A DNA stretch of 60,000 bases from assembly GCA_914767715.1 (NCBI GenBank), contig OU612072.1, positions 23,376,001-23,436,000 of the forward strand, written 5' to 3'. This DNA is from Membranipora membranacea (taxonomy: Eukaryota > Bryozoa > Gymnolaemata > Cheilostomatida > Membraniporidae). Below the pieces are notes generated by a model that made no database searches, was not told the origin of the DNA, and saw nothing but the letters and a program-made list of their open reading frames with translations. Positions 46,970 to 57,990 of the stretch are shown here, piece by piece. The translations under genes and the position numbers were made by a program. Position 1 is the first letter of the stretch. Each line of letters begins with the position of its first letter.

Positions 46970-48960
46970 ATGACTTCTTATTTGGACCGTCGTCAGTAAG
47001 GGTGCAAAATACCTCCCCCCCCCCCTTTCCAGATTAACCAAACTCAAGTTCTCATGACACATCCCTAATCAAACAGACAATAATTATTGAGTGGAAACTG
47101 CAAGACGCTCATATGGAGATGCGATCCATATACGTCATTTTGAGTGACCATCAATCTAAACAATCGTATGGCCCCATTTAAGAATAGCTTCATTTAGAGT
47201 GAAGAATCACCATGTAATATTTGTTTAGATGTGATACCTCATTGCTAGTAAATTGATGGAGTCAAAGTCATAAAGTCTACTCAGCTGTGATGCAGTTTGA
47301 GGATCTGGATGTGAGCAGCTGTTTATTCTATTGTATTTAAATGTTAAATTAAATGCACAAAGAAAACATAAGGCTTTGGCCTTCCTTTTATCTACCTTCA
47401 GCCTCTTTTACGAGGAAGTTATTTGGCAAACTCTCAGGCTGAGCTCCCTTCAAAGGGAATTTGGAAGTGTGTCTAATCAATCTAATTTCTGCTGATGTTG
47501 CAGCGGAAGCCTAACATAAAATCTGTTGCACTATATATACATAACGGAAGATATTACTGTCAGATTATATTCATCAAAAGGCAATTGTGATTTAGCGTGA
47601 TTTGGCATTCTAATTCACTCAACAGAGCCATCAAATAACAATTATCAATTACATTTGGGAAGGCTGCGAGATATGTGTCACTTAAGACACTTCCAATATT
47701 TTGATACTCATGAAATGTGAAATTTCAGTCTTTGTGTCACCAAGAGCCATGTTTGTATGTATCTAGCATAGGATTTCCTTATTTAAAAGAGCGGTCTCCT
47801 TTGGTTAGGTTGTTGACTGCAGTTACTTCCTGGTAATATTTGCTTATCTTAGCTTCTGATAATATGCAACCCTAATACACTAATACAATGTATGGTCAAG
47901 ATATGGAAAGCATATCATGTAAAAATTGCCTGAGTCAGGGTGGTCTCCGCTTTGTTGAACCGTCTGGTAGCCATTCTAGTCACGACCTCTCTGGCGTAGG
48001 CTATCAGACCACACCGCTGTCCGCTGCATTTTTTATCTCAATTTGATTATATCATTTTACTAGAAATTTTCAAGCAGAAACCTAAAACAAGAAAAAAAGT
48101 AAGGCTGTTCAAACAACTAATGATTTATGCTGCCCCGAATATTGGACTCTATTCAGTGTAAAGTTTTATCTCACACCAGCCAAATGTAGCGTTAAATCAT
48201 AAAGACCAAAGTGTGTGGGGCAACAAAAGCTGGTCAATGCATCCAATGTGTTACATTCGTTGGACATATTCAAAGTTCAGTGGTGCCCATTGAATTTTAG
48301 GGTATGATTTAAGGCGGTATTAGCATCTCGATACAATGGTGACCTCCTAGGTTCTTAATTATATGCATCTTAAATCATCATCAATCAATATAATTAATTG
48401 ACGATTTGGCTATGAACGTGGTGCATAGTGTTATTCTAATGAGTTGATATCCCGATGACTAGACATTTCATTGTATTACTTGCAAACAGGATGTTTTCGG
48501 GTCACAGACTGCCTCCTTTAATATGATTTAATAATATGACTTGGTGTCAAGAAGTGGAAATAAGTGAGGATTATTTAATTTCATGTCTTGATGGTATCAG
48601 GTTTAAATTTGTTCTGAAGTGACAAGCGGCTCAGTTGTCTAACTTCAAACAAACCATCTGGATGTTATACCGGAATCAAAGGTTGGTAACTAAAGCAATC
48701 TCAGAATAAGCTAAGCTTGACACATTTTAGTCCTGAATTGACTACCAAGCACAATATAATTGATTTGAATCTTTGTATCTAAACCTCGCAATGTTGGAAC
48801 AACAAACATTATTCTGACAGTATTTTCACGCTTATTTCTAAACATTAAAGCTCAAGAGCATCACCTATTCCCAAGACTCAACTCGGAAGTGGACATTGAA
48901 ATAGAACAGATTTCCCTGAATCAGTAATCCTATTTGTAGACTTGTTTGAGTCTGACTATA
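46970..48960. other. Intergenic region between the two Asn/Gly-rich genes
   Basis: No exon-like sequence and no third Asn/Gly module was seen. There is a C-homopolymer near 47017 and a small hairpin at about 47965-48010 (GTCTGGTAGCC / GGCTATCAGAC). A TATATATA run immediately before 48964 could be part of the gene 2 promoter. Confidence 0.4.
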
Positions 48961-48972
48961 TATATGGCGGAT

Positions 48973-51900
48973 ATGGCAAATACCTCCTACCTGTGTTTGA
49001 CTGTCTCAGCTCTAGTGATTCAGCTCATTTGCTTTACAACTGAGGTAAGCAATAGACTGAAACTTTTAATTGATTAGCATTCTTTTGCTTACGAAACCTA
49101 TGCTTGGATGTTTAACCTTTGCATTCAAACATGAAGCAAAAATAGCATCATTTTGATCCAAAAATTTACACAATCTTGCAACTCCTTTATTTCAAGTCTC
49201 ATTGTACAACAGGGGGTTAGAGTCATGGAGATCGTTTCCAATTACCGAATGTTTATACTAAATAATATGGCTTCAGAGCCAACTTGGATAGTTAAGTAAC
49301 GTTGATGACAATGAAAAACAACATGTATTGTTTAATAAATATTAAAAGAATTTTTACATTTTATTTGTAGATTGAGTTTGTTTTAGTTTGATTTGGTCCG
49401 GTTTCTATTTCATCAAACAAGTTAAGATAAAGGAAACTAAAAATATTAAATGGTGGTAAGGCCTACAATAGCTTTGACAATGTCAATGCTAGTCGAGGAG
49501 CAAGGCCAAATTGTCATAAGGGATGTGGCAATAGAAATCAATTGAATTTCAATGAAGAAAGCCAAGAGGTGGTGCACGACAGTCGTTTTAAATGGGGCCT
49601 GACTCTTCACTGATTTCAGGGTGTCAGGCAGCTTATTCCACAGTGCTGCCATTTGATATGCGACCCTTTGCTGGAAATAATAATGGAAAGTGCATTTATG
49701 AGAGCAGTCCTGCATTCAAAGTCCTAGAAGAGAATCTCCCAAATTTCCCGAAAGGTAACCAAGTCATTCCCTTTTACACCTCAGCTTCATTGTGGAAGTT
49801 ACATTCAAGACCGTAGTTTTAGGGGAGGCAGGGAAGCTCTGCCTCCTCTAGAATGCTCATAGAGCAGCCTAAAAATACTATATTTGAATATTCCATGTTA
49901 GAGACAGGTTCTTTGGGATTTCCTTTTGCTATTTATGTAACTTAGATTGCTTTGGAGAGGTCCCAGCACCCTTCCTGTTGATATTTTGGAACTGCCTAAG
50001 ATTTTTGCATCTCCTACCATTTTTTCTAAACTACCGCAGTTAGATGACACAAAAAACTGCTGCGAGTTGGCGATTTCTAACTCTATCCATAGCTATTGAC
50101 CTAACAAACCGCATCAGTAGTAGCTGCTAGAATATAACATGATTTGGTTTGTGTGGATTCCATGAGATTTTTGTTTTATTTTTCCTATTATGTTTCTGGT
50201 CAATATCTTATCAAATTTACAACTTTTCAATTTCAGGAGTGAAAATTATCTGTGCAGATACTATCCGCGGGAACTTCAATGGAAACGACAATATGGGTAT
50301 GTAATTATTGGTAATCTCATTATAACACAAAATACAGATTTTAAGAAGAATACTAGTTGACTTATTACTTACATGGCCTGTAGATGCCTTTACTACTTTT
50401 TGAATCATAATAAGATCATTTATAGCATCTAACAATATTGGCAGGGATGTGAGTTGTCAATAAAATATATATTTGGAGTTGGCTCATCTGCAAAATCGTC
50501 ACACAGATTTTCATTCTTGTGGAACCTTAGATGATAGTCACATTTTTTCTCATGTCAATTATTGTTGCGCAATCAATCAACAGGCTTCAACTTCATCAAT
50601 TGATTCAGGTATTTATTTGTACAACATGTTAAACATTCCAGTGATATGTAATCACTTTTGCTTAAAAATAATTTGTGTAAAATAATTTGGGAAAGAATGG
50701 GATAATGACATTTTGATGAATACCGATTCATGCTCTGCTGTGACCGCTTAACTTCCAGTGATTGTGTGTCACTGGCTTCATGATTGGCTTCAAAAACGCA
50801 ACTGTCAATCTCCAGATCGTGGGGATGATATGCCTTCAAATCAGGAAACTCCTCCTGATGTCACCATGACACTTATTCCACACGATCTACCACTAAACAA
50901 AATGTCAGTGTCAATGACATGTAGGATGCTAATCGGGGAGGCTGGAGGGTTTTTCGATATTCTGAGCTTCACTGTCACTCGATCAGAGGAAACGACCTTT
51001 AACCTCAGTATGTGTGTTGTTGGTTCGTCAATCAGGGCCACATACAAGACTGTAAAGGGATCCTTATAGATATTATTATATATGGTCTGTACTCTATAAC
51101 AGATTCACAGATCAGGAGGGGGGGCCTCAAAATAAAGGAGGGCAAACTCCAAAATATACAGCAGTTTTAATCTAGAAAAATCAAGTTTTGTTAAACATTA
51201 ATATTTGTGCATACTGTAAAACTTGATTTACTGTCTTGCAATTTGAACAGTGATATAACGTTTATTATGATGTCTCCCTGTCACGTAAAACAATATAACA
51301 CAGATGAGGCCACTTGAATCACATTTTTCCCAAGTTCTTAAAAGCTTGCAAGAAAGTTTGTTAACCACTTATGTACACTTCACCACATGTTCATTACAGT
51401 CGAAAAGAGGAATAGACAGTTTTCTGAGCTCTGTTTTATGCCTCAATTCGTAGTTTGGTACTTTTAACCCACGCCGCATAGGAAAAATGTGCTGAAAGAG
51501 GGTAATCTTGAAAACCGCTATTTTATGATAAAAATGATTTGGGATTCAGAATCTGTACCACTATACACCCTGTGAGACAGGATTTCCAAATCATGGGAGG
51601 CTTAAATGTTGATAAATCTTCATTTTAGTGACAAAATTCATGAAAAATTCTATGAAATTTGTCCGCAAAACTGGTTGATATTGATATAATTGACTATCCG
51701 AATACAAAAATTATTTCCCAATATATGTCCCTATCAGTTTTCAATGGTGCAGATTCTGAATGAAAAAATCATTTTTAACCTGACATAAGCGGTTTTCAAG
51801 ATAACCCTCTTTTCAGCTCGTCTTTCCTATGCGGCGTGGGTTAAAAGTAACAAACTGGAGAGAGGACAACTCAAAATGGAGGCCTAAATCGGAGCTAAAA

Positions 51901-52134
51901 ATAGAGATATAATGTGTGTCTACTGGCACTTGCAGTTTTATTCATGTTTTCATTTCATTTGTAAATATATATCTTTATACTATAAAAGGAAACAAGAATT
52001 TTTGGTATCGTATTTTTTCATTCCAGGAAATAAGAACGGTAACTGCTATGGAAAGTGTATTATGGTGTATTCTGGGAATGGAAACGGAAATGACTCAGCA
52101 GATAAAACGGGGAATAACAATGGTAACTGCATAG
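48973..52134 (+). CDS. Secreted Asn/Gly-rich repeat protein, gene 2 (incomplete)
   Basis: Exons found: 48973-49044 (72 nt, same length as gene 1; an in-frame ATG also exists at 48964), 49628-49754, 50237-50296 (60 nt, same as gene 1) and 52027-52134 (108 nt against 111). All have correct splice sites and phases. Peptides mirror gene 1: LICFTTE, GNNNGKCIYES, ENLPNFPKG, IICADTIRGNFNGNDN, NKNGNCYGKCIMVYSGNGNG, GNNNGNCI. Counterparts of gene 1 exon 4 and the terminal exon were not found, though all introns are phase 1, so skipping exon 4 keeps frame. Exon 2 is 27 nt longer and begins in antisense LINE sequence. The last exon may have been lost or may have diverged. It is either a shortened functional paralogue or an early pseudogene. 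Confidence 0.6.
49440..49672 (-). mobile_element. LINE 3'-end fragment overlapping exon 2 of Asn/Gly gene 2
   Basis: The minus strand encodes RVAYQMAALWNKLPDTLKS and APFKTTVVHHLL, the typical WN.LP near the C-terminus of CR1-like ORF2 proteins, running to a stop near 49446. On the plus strand the same DNA supplies the acceptor TTTCAGGGTGTCAG and the first 14-15 codons of the exon that continues as AGNNNGKC. Confidence 0.65.
49905..50045. repeat. Dispersed repeat shared with 52493-52615
   Basis: Shared blocks in order: TTTGGGATTTC, a CCCATCC/CCCTTCC block, CTGCCTAAGATTTTTGC / CTGACTTAGGTTTTTGC and CC.GCCATTTTTTCTAAACTAC. Both copies flank Asn/Gly gene 2 exons. Non-coding, probably an old non-autonomous element. 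Confidence 0.5.
50758..51069 (+). other. Unrecognised open frame in gene 2 intron
   Basis: A 103-codon open frame contains HDLPLNKMSVSMTCRML and FFDILSFTVTRSEETTFNLS, alternating polar and apolar as in beta-sandwich domains. It lies between exons 50237-50296 and 52027-52134 but does not resemble the missing exon 4. It may be an unrelated exon, a relic or chance. Confidence 0.25.
51427..51897. mobile_element. Foldback element with long inverted arms
   Basis: The left arm contains TACTTTTAACCCACGCCGCA and TAGGAAAAATGTGCTG, then GTAATCTTGAAAACCGC. The right arm (to 51897) is its inverted copy, GCGGTTTTCAAGATAACCCT ... CCTATGCGGCGTGGGTTAAA. Arms are about 140 bp with scattered mismatches around a central region of roughly 190 bp. 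It occupies the intron where gene 2 should have exon 4. Confidence 0.7.
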
Positions 52135-52139
52135 GTAAG

Positions 52140-53475
52140 CCTTATGTCGACAAAGAGTATTACTATAAAACGGTATGCCCTCTCTGGATGTATTATTCAG
52201 TTCAGTTAGGTTATGTAACTCACCAATGGTCCCTAGTTAGTATCAACGCAATCCTTAATGTCTGACATTGCATAATTTGTTGGTTTAGATGATCGATGTC
52301 TGACACATTATGATTGATAGGGCAATTAGCAAGACACTATCTGGATCAGCAATCAGTTTGTTGTCATTATTCCATTCAGTTTCAAATCTCATCTTTTCCC
52401 ATATTAACTCACTATGACGTCATTTGTTGATATCTTCCGGTGGGCAAACCCACTCAATTCAATCTAAAATCCCATGTCATAAGCAGCTCCTTTGGGATTT
52501 CTTTCTGGTATAAAACCTTTAGTGCTTGATGAAGGTTGCAGGACCCATCCTAGTGATTTTTAAGACCTGACTTAGGTTTTTGCCTCCCCTGCCATTTTTT
52601 TCTAAACTACGCCCCTGAGCTCACTGCTAAAATTTCCCTGAGGGTATTGCTGCTCTGAATTAACTCATTTCATTCTCACTTCAAAACGCAAAATTGGGTT
52701 TTTTTAAAGCTATGGTCATTTTCAATCTTGTTTTGTCTGGTGATGATTGAGGATCCCGTAGCATAGGTAAGCTTAGTAAAAACTTTTCAGAGGATTGTAT
52801 GAAATGGCCGCTTTGCAACCATAATACCCTAACTCGGGTGATGGTGGAATTGTGACCATCATGCACAATCAGCTTTGTTGAGGTTTCAACTTGCTGAGGT
52901 ACCAGTTCAGCTATATCCATGTGCTAGACAAGATGTGGCAATAAATTCATTTCATAACTGGCCATAAGGCAATGTAGCTTGTACAGTATGAGAGAATTAC
53001 TAAATAAGGTTACAAAATATTTTGGCAGATTATGAGATGTTTTTTACATGAGAGAAGCCGCAGGTGTATTTGTAGCTCTATTATGATACGTCCTTTCTTT
53101 ATTCATATTTTAGTATGTGTATAAATCAGGAAATAGCTTCCAGTATTTCAGAGTGTCTTCCCTCATACAGATAATTACTGATTCAATCATGTGACCTTAG
53201 AAATGTCCACATGGCTATATCAGTGCAGATGGCAACCCGTATTAAGGATTTATTGCTGAGGCTATATTTATCTGCAGCTATCTCAATCACAAAATCAATA
53301 GCTACATTGAATACAGTGTCTGTATGTGAATTTGTGACGGTTTTTTTCTGTTTGGTTATAGTTTCAGTATTAATCAACGACATGTGACAACAAAGATATT
53401 AGGTAGACACAATTTCATATATCGACGACGACAACTACCGCATATTATTCTTGCCAAATTGTTTCCTAGTGAAGT
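52140..53475. other. No gene recognised
   Basis: I searched by eye for a terminal Asn/Gly exon (GDCR..GNCIGDC) and did not find one. It contains the second copy of the dispersed repeat at 52493-52615. Otherwise unremarkable AT-rich sequence. Confidence 0.4.
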
Positions 53476-53479
53476 AAAA

Positions 53480-53656
53480 TATTAATTTGGCAAGTCTAGG
53501 CATACTATAACCGCCATTTCAAACATTGTCATTGTGTGCTGAAAGATGGCAATCCTAGTACAACTAAGCTTGCCAATTGTCACAACAGGATGGATTAGGA
53601 TTTGGAGATAATTACAGGATGGCAAACAGAGTATGCCTGGATCTGCCAAATTAAAA
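53480..53656. repeat. Short inverted-repeat element
   Basis: ATTAATTTGGCAAGTCTAGG near 53480 faces its inverted copy, CCTGGATCTGCCAAATTAAA, ending near 53656. Arms are about 26 bp with few mismatches, a possible small MITE. Confidence 0.45.
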
Positions 53657-53754
53657 TATGCACCTGCTCACTACGCTTTGTATTCAAATTTGACAAAAAT
53701 AGGATCACCATGTTTGCCAATTTTATAAAATTGTCTTCCCCTGCATAACTGCAT

Positions 53755-54215
53755 CGATTTGATTTGATTTTGATTTGATTTGTATTCATTCAATCATCAT
53801 GACAGATGGTACAGAATACGAGCGATGGTATGGCATAGTAAAAACAACACACTAAAAATCATTTATATACTAGACCGTTGTCATGATAGGTCATGAAAAA
53901 ATTAAAAAAGCCTTTTCTCCGCCTTTCAGTCCTGCAGAGTTTTGGCCGAAAAATTTGTATAGCTCGAGAGGATGATCTGGAATTCTTGTTGAAAATTAGT
54001 TCACTAAAAAGAGGATGTGATTCATTATTCACTATACGCAGAAAATGTGAATAAGAGATATCAAAAAGAAAATCACAGAGTTTTGGGATGCCTAAGACTG
54101 ATAATCCATGATCGTATTCTAAATCTGGAAAAATTATCTTCAGAGCTGCTCTTTGTATTTTCTCAAGTCTGATTGGCAACCCCTGAAGAATTGCCAGCTG
54201 ACTGGGCACAATCTA
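53755..54215 (-). mobile_element. LINE ORF2 C-terminal remnant with (ATCAA)n tail
   Basis: The minus strand encodes LPIRLEKIQRAALKIIFPD, YDHGLSVLGIPKLCDF and FSELIFNKNSRSSSRAIQIF, a classic CR1/jockey C-terminus. On that strand the sequence ends in AATCAAATCAAAATCAAATC (53760-53780), a repeat-type LINE tail, so the insertion is 5' truncated. The family differs from the LINE at 20952-23972. Confidence 0.7.
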
Positions 54216-54289
54216 ACAAACATAACCTATCTAACTATCAGAAATTATGTAGTATCAACTCAAAGTCCCTGTTTATGACAAAACAAATG

Positions 54290-54440
54290 TTGAGTCGCCG
54301 CTGAAGAGGGACACAAGTTGCCCGAAAGAGTGTGTTACATCATAGAAACTTGAATGCTTCCTAGATGTGGGGCCATAGAGAACCTTCTTAACTTGAATGT
54401 GCAGTGACACTCTGGTCTTAGCCAATAGGCCGAGAATGTA
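54290..54440. repeat. Dispersed repeat shared with 45690-45910
   Basis: Same order of blocks as 45690-45910: GAAGAGGGACACAAG.TGCCC, CATCATAGAAA, GGGGCCATAGAGAACCTTCT and CTTAGCCAATAGGCCGAGAA. Non-coding. Confidence 0.5.
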
Positions 54441-54589
54441 CTAATGACAAGTCTTGAGTTGTAGGGGCTCATCTGATATGAACAGGCAAAAGCCATCAAT
54501 CATTTCTAAACCAGTATTACTCATATTGTTAATCATAAAATGTACAGACATTCTTATGTAAATAGATTGTACAAATGCTTGTATAAACG

Positions 54590-55035
54590 GCTCGGTCCCA
54601 AAACAGCCCGCGGCCCAAAACGGCCCGTTGCCCAAAACGGCCCGCGACCCAAAACGGCCCGCGACCCAAAACGGCCCAGCATGATTTTTGAGTTCGTCAT
54701 GACCCAAAACCTCTAAAAAACAAGTTGAGTCAACAAACTTATGTTTTTGGGTATAAACTTAAGTTTTTGGGAAAAAACTTAAGTGTTCAAAAAAACGGCT
54801 CAGCATGGTTTTTGAGTTCTCCATGTCCCAAAACCTCTAAAAAATGAGTTAAGTCAACAAACTTAAGTTTTTGGGAAAAAACTTTAGTTTTCAAAAAAAC
54901 GGCCAAGTATGATTTTTGAGTTCCAAAACTTCTAAAAAACAAGTGAAGTCAACAAACAAAGTGTTTTGAGGGAAAATTTTATTGTAAATGTTTTTCCAAA
55001 AAAACGACCAAGTATGATTTTTTAGTTCTCCAAGT
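54590..55035. repeat. Left inverted array: 17-bp and about 110-bp repeats
   Basis: It begins with five 17-bp units of CCCAAAACGGCCCGCGA (54597-54681). Three or four longer units follow, each with AACGGCCCAGCATGATTTTT, GAGTTCTCCA.GTCCCAAAAC, CTCTAAAAAACAAGTTAAGT and CAACAAACTTAAGTTTTTGG. The same unit occurs in opposite orientation at 58765-59055. Confidence 0.85.
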
Positions 55036-55364
55036 CAAAGTAGAATCTGATAAAAACTAATGTAACAATTGACATTGAATTTCGGAAACTGGATTGTGTA
55101 TAGCAAATCGAAGATTACCCAATTGTTAGCAACACAGTCAATTTGCCTAGAGTCATGTCTTGTTTACTATGAAGTTTATGTTCGATGTTTCCTAGTAATT
55201 AGCTTCTCATCCGATTTATTGCTATGAAGAAGTTGTCTTCACATTTTGTGAGTCAGGACAACTCTGTATAACGGTGATTTTCATGTAATACCCAGTTTCC
55301 ATACAAATTTTCCATGAAAGAATGCATCACTTATTTGCAACTAACGGGGTAATCGAGCAATCAC

Positions 55365-55890
55365 TATCGGCTCAATTACTGGGTGTTCCAATAAATAACC
55401 ACCAACACTTCACCGAAAATGTGGATTACAGTATTGAGCAGCAGTTTATGGGTTATTAACATTAAAGCGACATGGCATAAGATCAGATTTACTTGTAAAA
55501 TTTTTCTGGCAAGAATTTTACCTATTTTAACATATGCATGCCCATCATGGTTTACATACACCACCCAGATTGCCAAGGATCGACTAGAACACCACCAAAG
55601 CCTCTGTCTTCAGATTATCTATCCAACAATCACGTCCTACACTGAGAGGCTAAACAGAGCTGGCATACCACGTCTAGTGGATACTAGTGGACAAAAGAAC
55701 TTTCAAGCATAGAACTGCGCTGATGAACAGGTCGCTGTCCAACACGCTTGGCTAATCTAATTTTTTTAAAGTGATAACGCATTATTTTCATCTTTTTACC
55801 TGACTGACACGAACAACTATTCATGCATATCTTATGTAAATCACAACCTCATTGGTATCACATGATATACTGGTTGGATGAATAAAGTTT
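55365..55890 (+). mobile_element. LINE ORF2 C-terminal remnant
   Basis: The plus strand gives LLGVPINNHQHFTENVDYSI in one frame, then after shifts IFLARILPILTYACPSWFTY and HHQSLCLQIIYPTITSYTER, GIPRLVD. This is the post-RT region of CR1-like LINEs. An AATAAAGTTTGTATTATATT end near 55885 may be the 3' terminus. Confidence 0.65.
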
Positions 55891-55965
55891 GTATTATATT
55901 ATATAACTATGCTGGTACCACCCCTCGAGGGACAAAGAAATCCATTGTCATGAGGTCAACTCTTT

Positions 55966-56950
55966 AGATAGATAGATAGATATGGACTTCACCGCTCAAG
56001 AAAGTACATAATACAATCATAATCAGAGCATGAGTTACATTAAAAACTTATTCGAACTGCATTAGTCGTTCTTTACAATGTCACACATAGAAAAATAAAT
56101 CCATTTTATACGCCAAATTTGTAAAATATAGTAATCATAAGGCTCCGAGTTCGGTGCTTTTTGATCAGGGTGTTATGAGTTCTAGTAGAGGGCCTGTTTG
56201 TGTCTTGCCTGGATGGAATCAGGTGGGATAACCGATGTATAGGGTTATTTACGACCTTGGCACTGTAATCAGAGCAGAGATTTGACATGAATACTTCGAG
56301 TGCAGGCAGCTTAGCTACTATGAGGCGTTCGTCATAATGGTCGATATGGGGATAAAACAGCTTCAAGCAGCGTCGTTGGATGCTCTCTAGTTTAAGTATG
56401 TCATACTGGGCTAACGATGGAAACCATGCTTGGCAGGCATATGTAAGCAGCGGTCGAATGATGGTCATGTAGTATCTACACAGTCCTGATTGATTTACGC
56501 CATACCGTTTCAGAAGTTGTAGTGCATGGACCTTTACGTGGCTTCTCTCAACTATAGATTCAGCATGCTTTTGAAATGTGAGGTGTTCGTCTTTGTTAAC
56601 CCCAAGCAGTTTGAATGAGTCTATGTTGTGGATTGAACAAAGCAGTTTTTGTATTCTCTGTGCACATAACCTAGTTAGAGTCAGCCGCTGGATTGATCCT
56701 GACGTAACAATATTAACTTTAAATAATAAGTCAGCCGCCAGACTGACAAAGTCCTTTATGCCGTCATCTACCTGATTGTTCACCCTACACAAGAAAATGT
56801 TACATAAAACTGTAATTTTATAGTTCAACGAATCGTTTGATCCTTGGGTGCCAGATAGACAAAATCTCGTATGCCGTAACATGATTACCTCTTCTTTCAC
56901 CCTCCACAAGAAAATATTGCATAAAACTTTGATTTTATAGTTCAACAAAT
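55966..56950 (-). mobile_element. LINE ORF2 C-terminal half, minus strand
   Basis: One long minus-strand frame (56948-56106) encodes DSFKLLGVNKDEHLTFQKHA, LLKRYGVNQSGLCRYYMTII, RPLLTYACQAWFPSLAQYD and ESIQRRCLKLFYPHIDHYDE, the region after the RT palm. The element strand ends in (TATC)n at 55966-55981. Near 56760-56950 a stretch of about 120 bp is repeated in tandem (CCTACACAAGAAAATGTTAC, then CCTCCACAAGAAAATATTGC). The frame is still open, so this is a fairly young copy. Confidence 0.75.
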
Positions 56951-57039
56951 AGCTTCATCCTTTTGATCTAAGCCAGTTTCCCGCCGTAGAATTATGCTGC
57001 TATCGAACCATTATGATTTTATCGGACTATTATATATGA

Positions 57040-57250
57040 TTTGTACCTTTTGATTGTGTGTCCACGTAGACCTGGTGTTGTGACCGCTGCCTATATAAAT
57101 GAGAACTTTGATATTCATAGAGAGTCGGTTAGTTGAGTTTTTAACTTATAGTTGAGTTTTGACTTATACAATTTTAACTGTGTTTTAACTTTGACTTTTA
57201 ATAGACATAAAATAAAGTATCTTAAAGAGTTTTCAATATCTAGACTTATT
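57040..57250 (+). other. Promoter-plus-polyA-like segment between LINE pieces
   Basis: CCTATATAAATGAGAAC near 57090 looks like a TATA box and AATAAA lies at about 57208. Between them are TTGAGTTTT..ACTTATA repeats. This spacing is typical of a solo LTR, but I found no matching second LTR, no clear TG..CA ends and no target duplication. Confidence 0.2.
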
Positions 57251-57369
57251 AATTGTGCAGGTTGAGTTAATGGTAAATTTGGATATCTATTGAGTTAGTG
57301 GTAATTATGATATAAAACAGACAGTGAGTAATTGATATTGATATCTATCCCTTATCTCTGCTCTGGTAG

Positions 57370-57835
57370 CGTCTACAAAAGTAGTCGTCATGGACAGTCA
57401 CCTTAGTACCACCATGAGGTAAAACCAAGAGTCTACGCGTTCGATGACTTTGTTGTTTATGCAGACTGGGGTTTCGAGAGTTATCTTAATCTGTAATGAC
57501 ATAGCCATCTGTTTCGTTTTGGATGTATTTAGAGTCACGCCATTGTTTTGACACCACTCTGCACTCATAGTAGCTTATTTCGATATAGTATCACTGGCGG
57601 TAGAGCTGTGGCCGCGAGCGATATTGGTTGATTCTGATTTTGGAATTGTGGTGAATATTGTTAGGTCGTCAGCATACTTTATGATGTTTTCGGATGATTG
57701 CAGTGATTTTATAAAAATATTCCAAAGCATCGGTCCACACCTTGTGCCCTGGGGTACACCAATGTTGCTCACTCTTTCACCAGATGTTGTCTTAGAGGGT
57801 TTGTGGGCGGTTTAGTTGAATAAATAGAGTTAGCT
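57370..57835 (-). mobile_element. LINE reverse transcriptase palm fragment, minus strand
   Basis: The minus-strand frame encodes GVPQGTRCGPMLWNIFIKSL then IKYADDLTIFTTIPKSES, so the YADD catalytic box is intact. After a stop it continues with SAEWCQNNGVTLNTSKTKQM and an INNKVIERVDSW block. It overlaps in content with the start of the fragment at 55966-56950 (IDSFKLLG), so the two are either different copies or one copy rearranged around 56950-57370. Confidence 0.75.
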
Positions 57836-57990
57836 TGGAGAGCTCTAAACATACATTCTTCGTTTACTAATATATATTATGATATTCGTTATGGTTCCAT
57901 GCATAGATGGGGGGGGGCATTGAATGTGTTGACAACTCACGAATCAAATGATGCTAACGATTACCATGATGATAAAACGTAAAAAAGGAC

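Noticed and set aside
46773-46970. Minus-strand 65-codon frame
   Set aside because: Antisense of the terminal exon of Asn/Gly gene 1, which has splice and paralogue support.
47962-48010. Small hairpin as a possible regulatory site or terminator
   Set aside because: Eleven-base arms with a mismatch in non-coding DNA; expected by chance in 60 kb.
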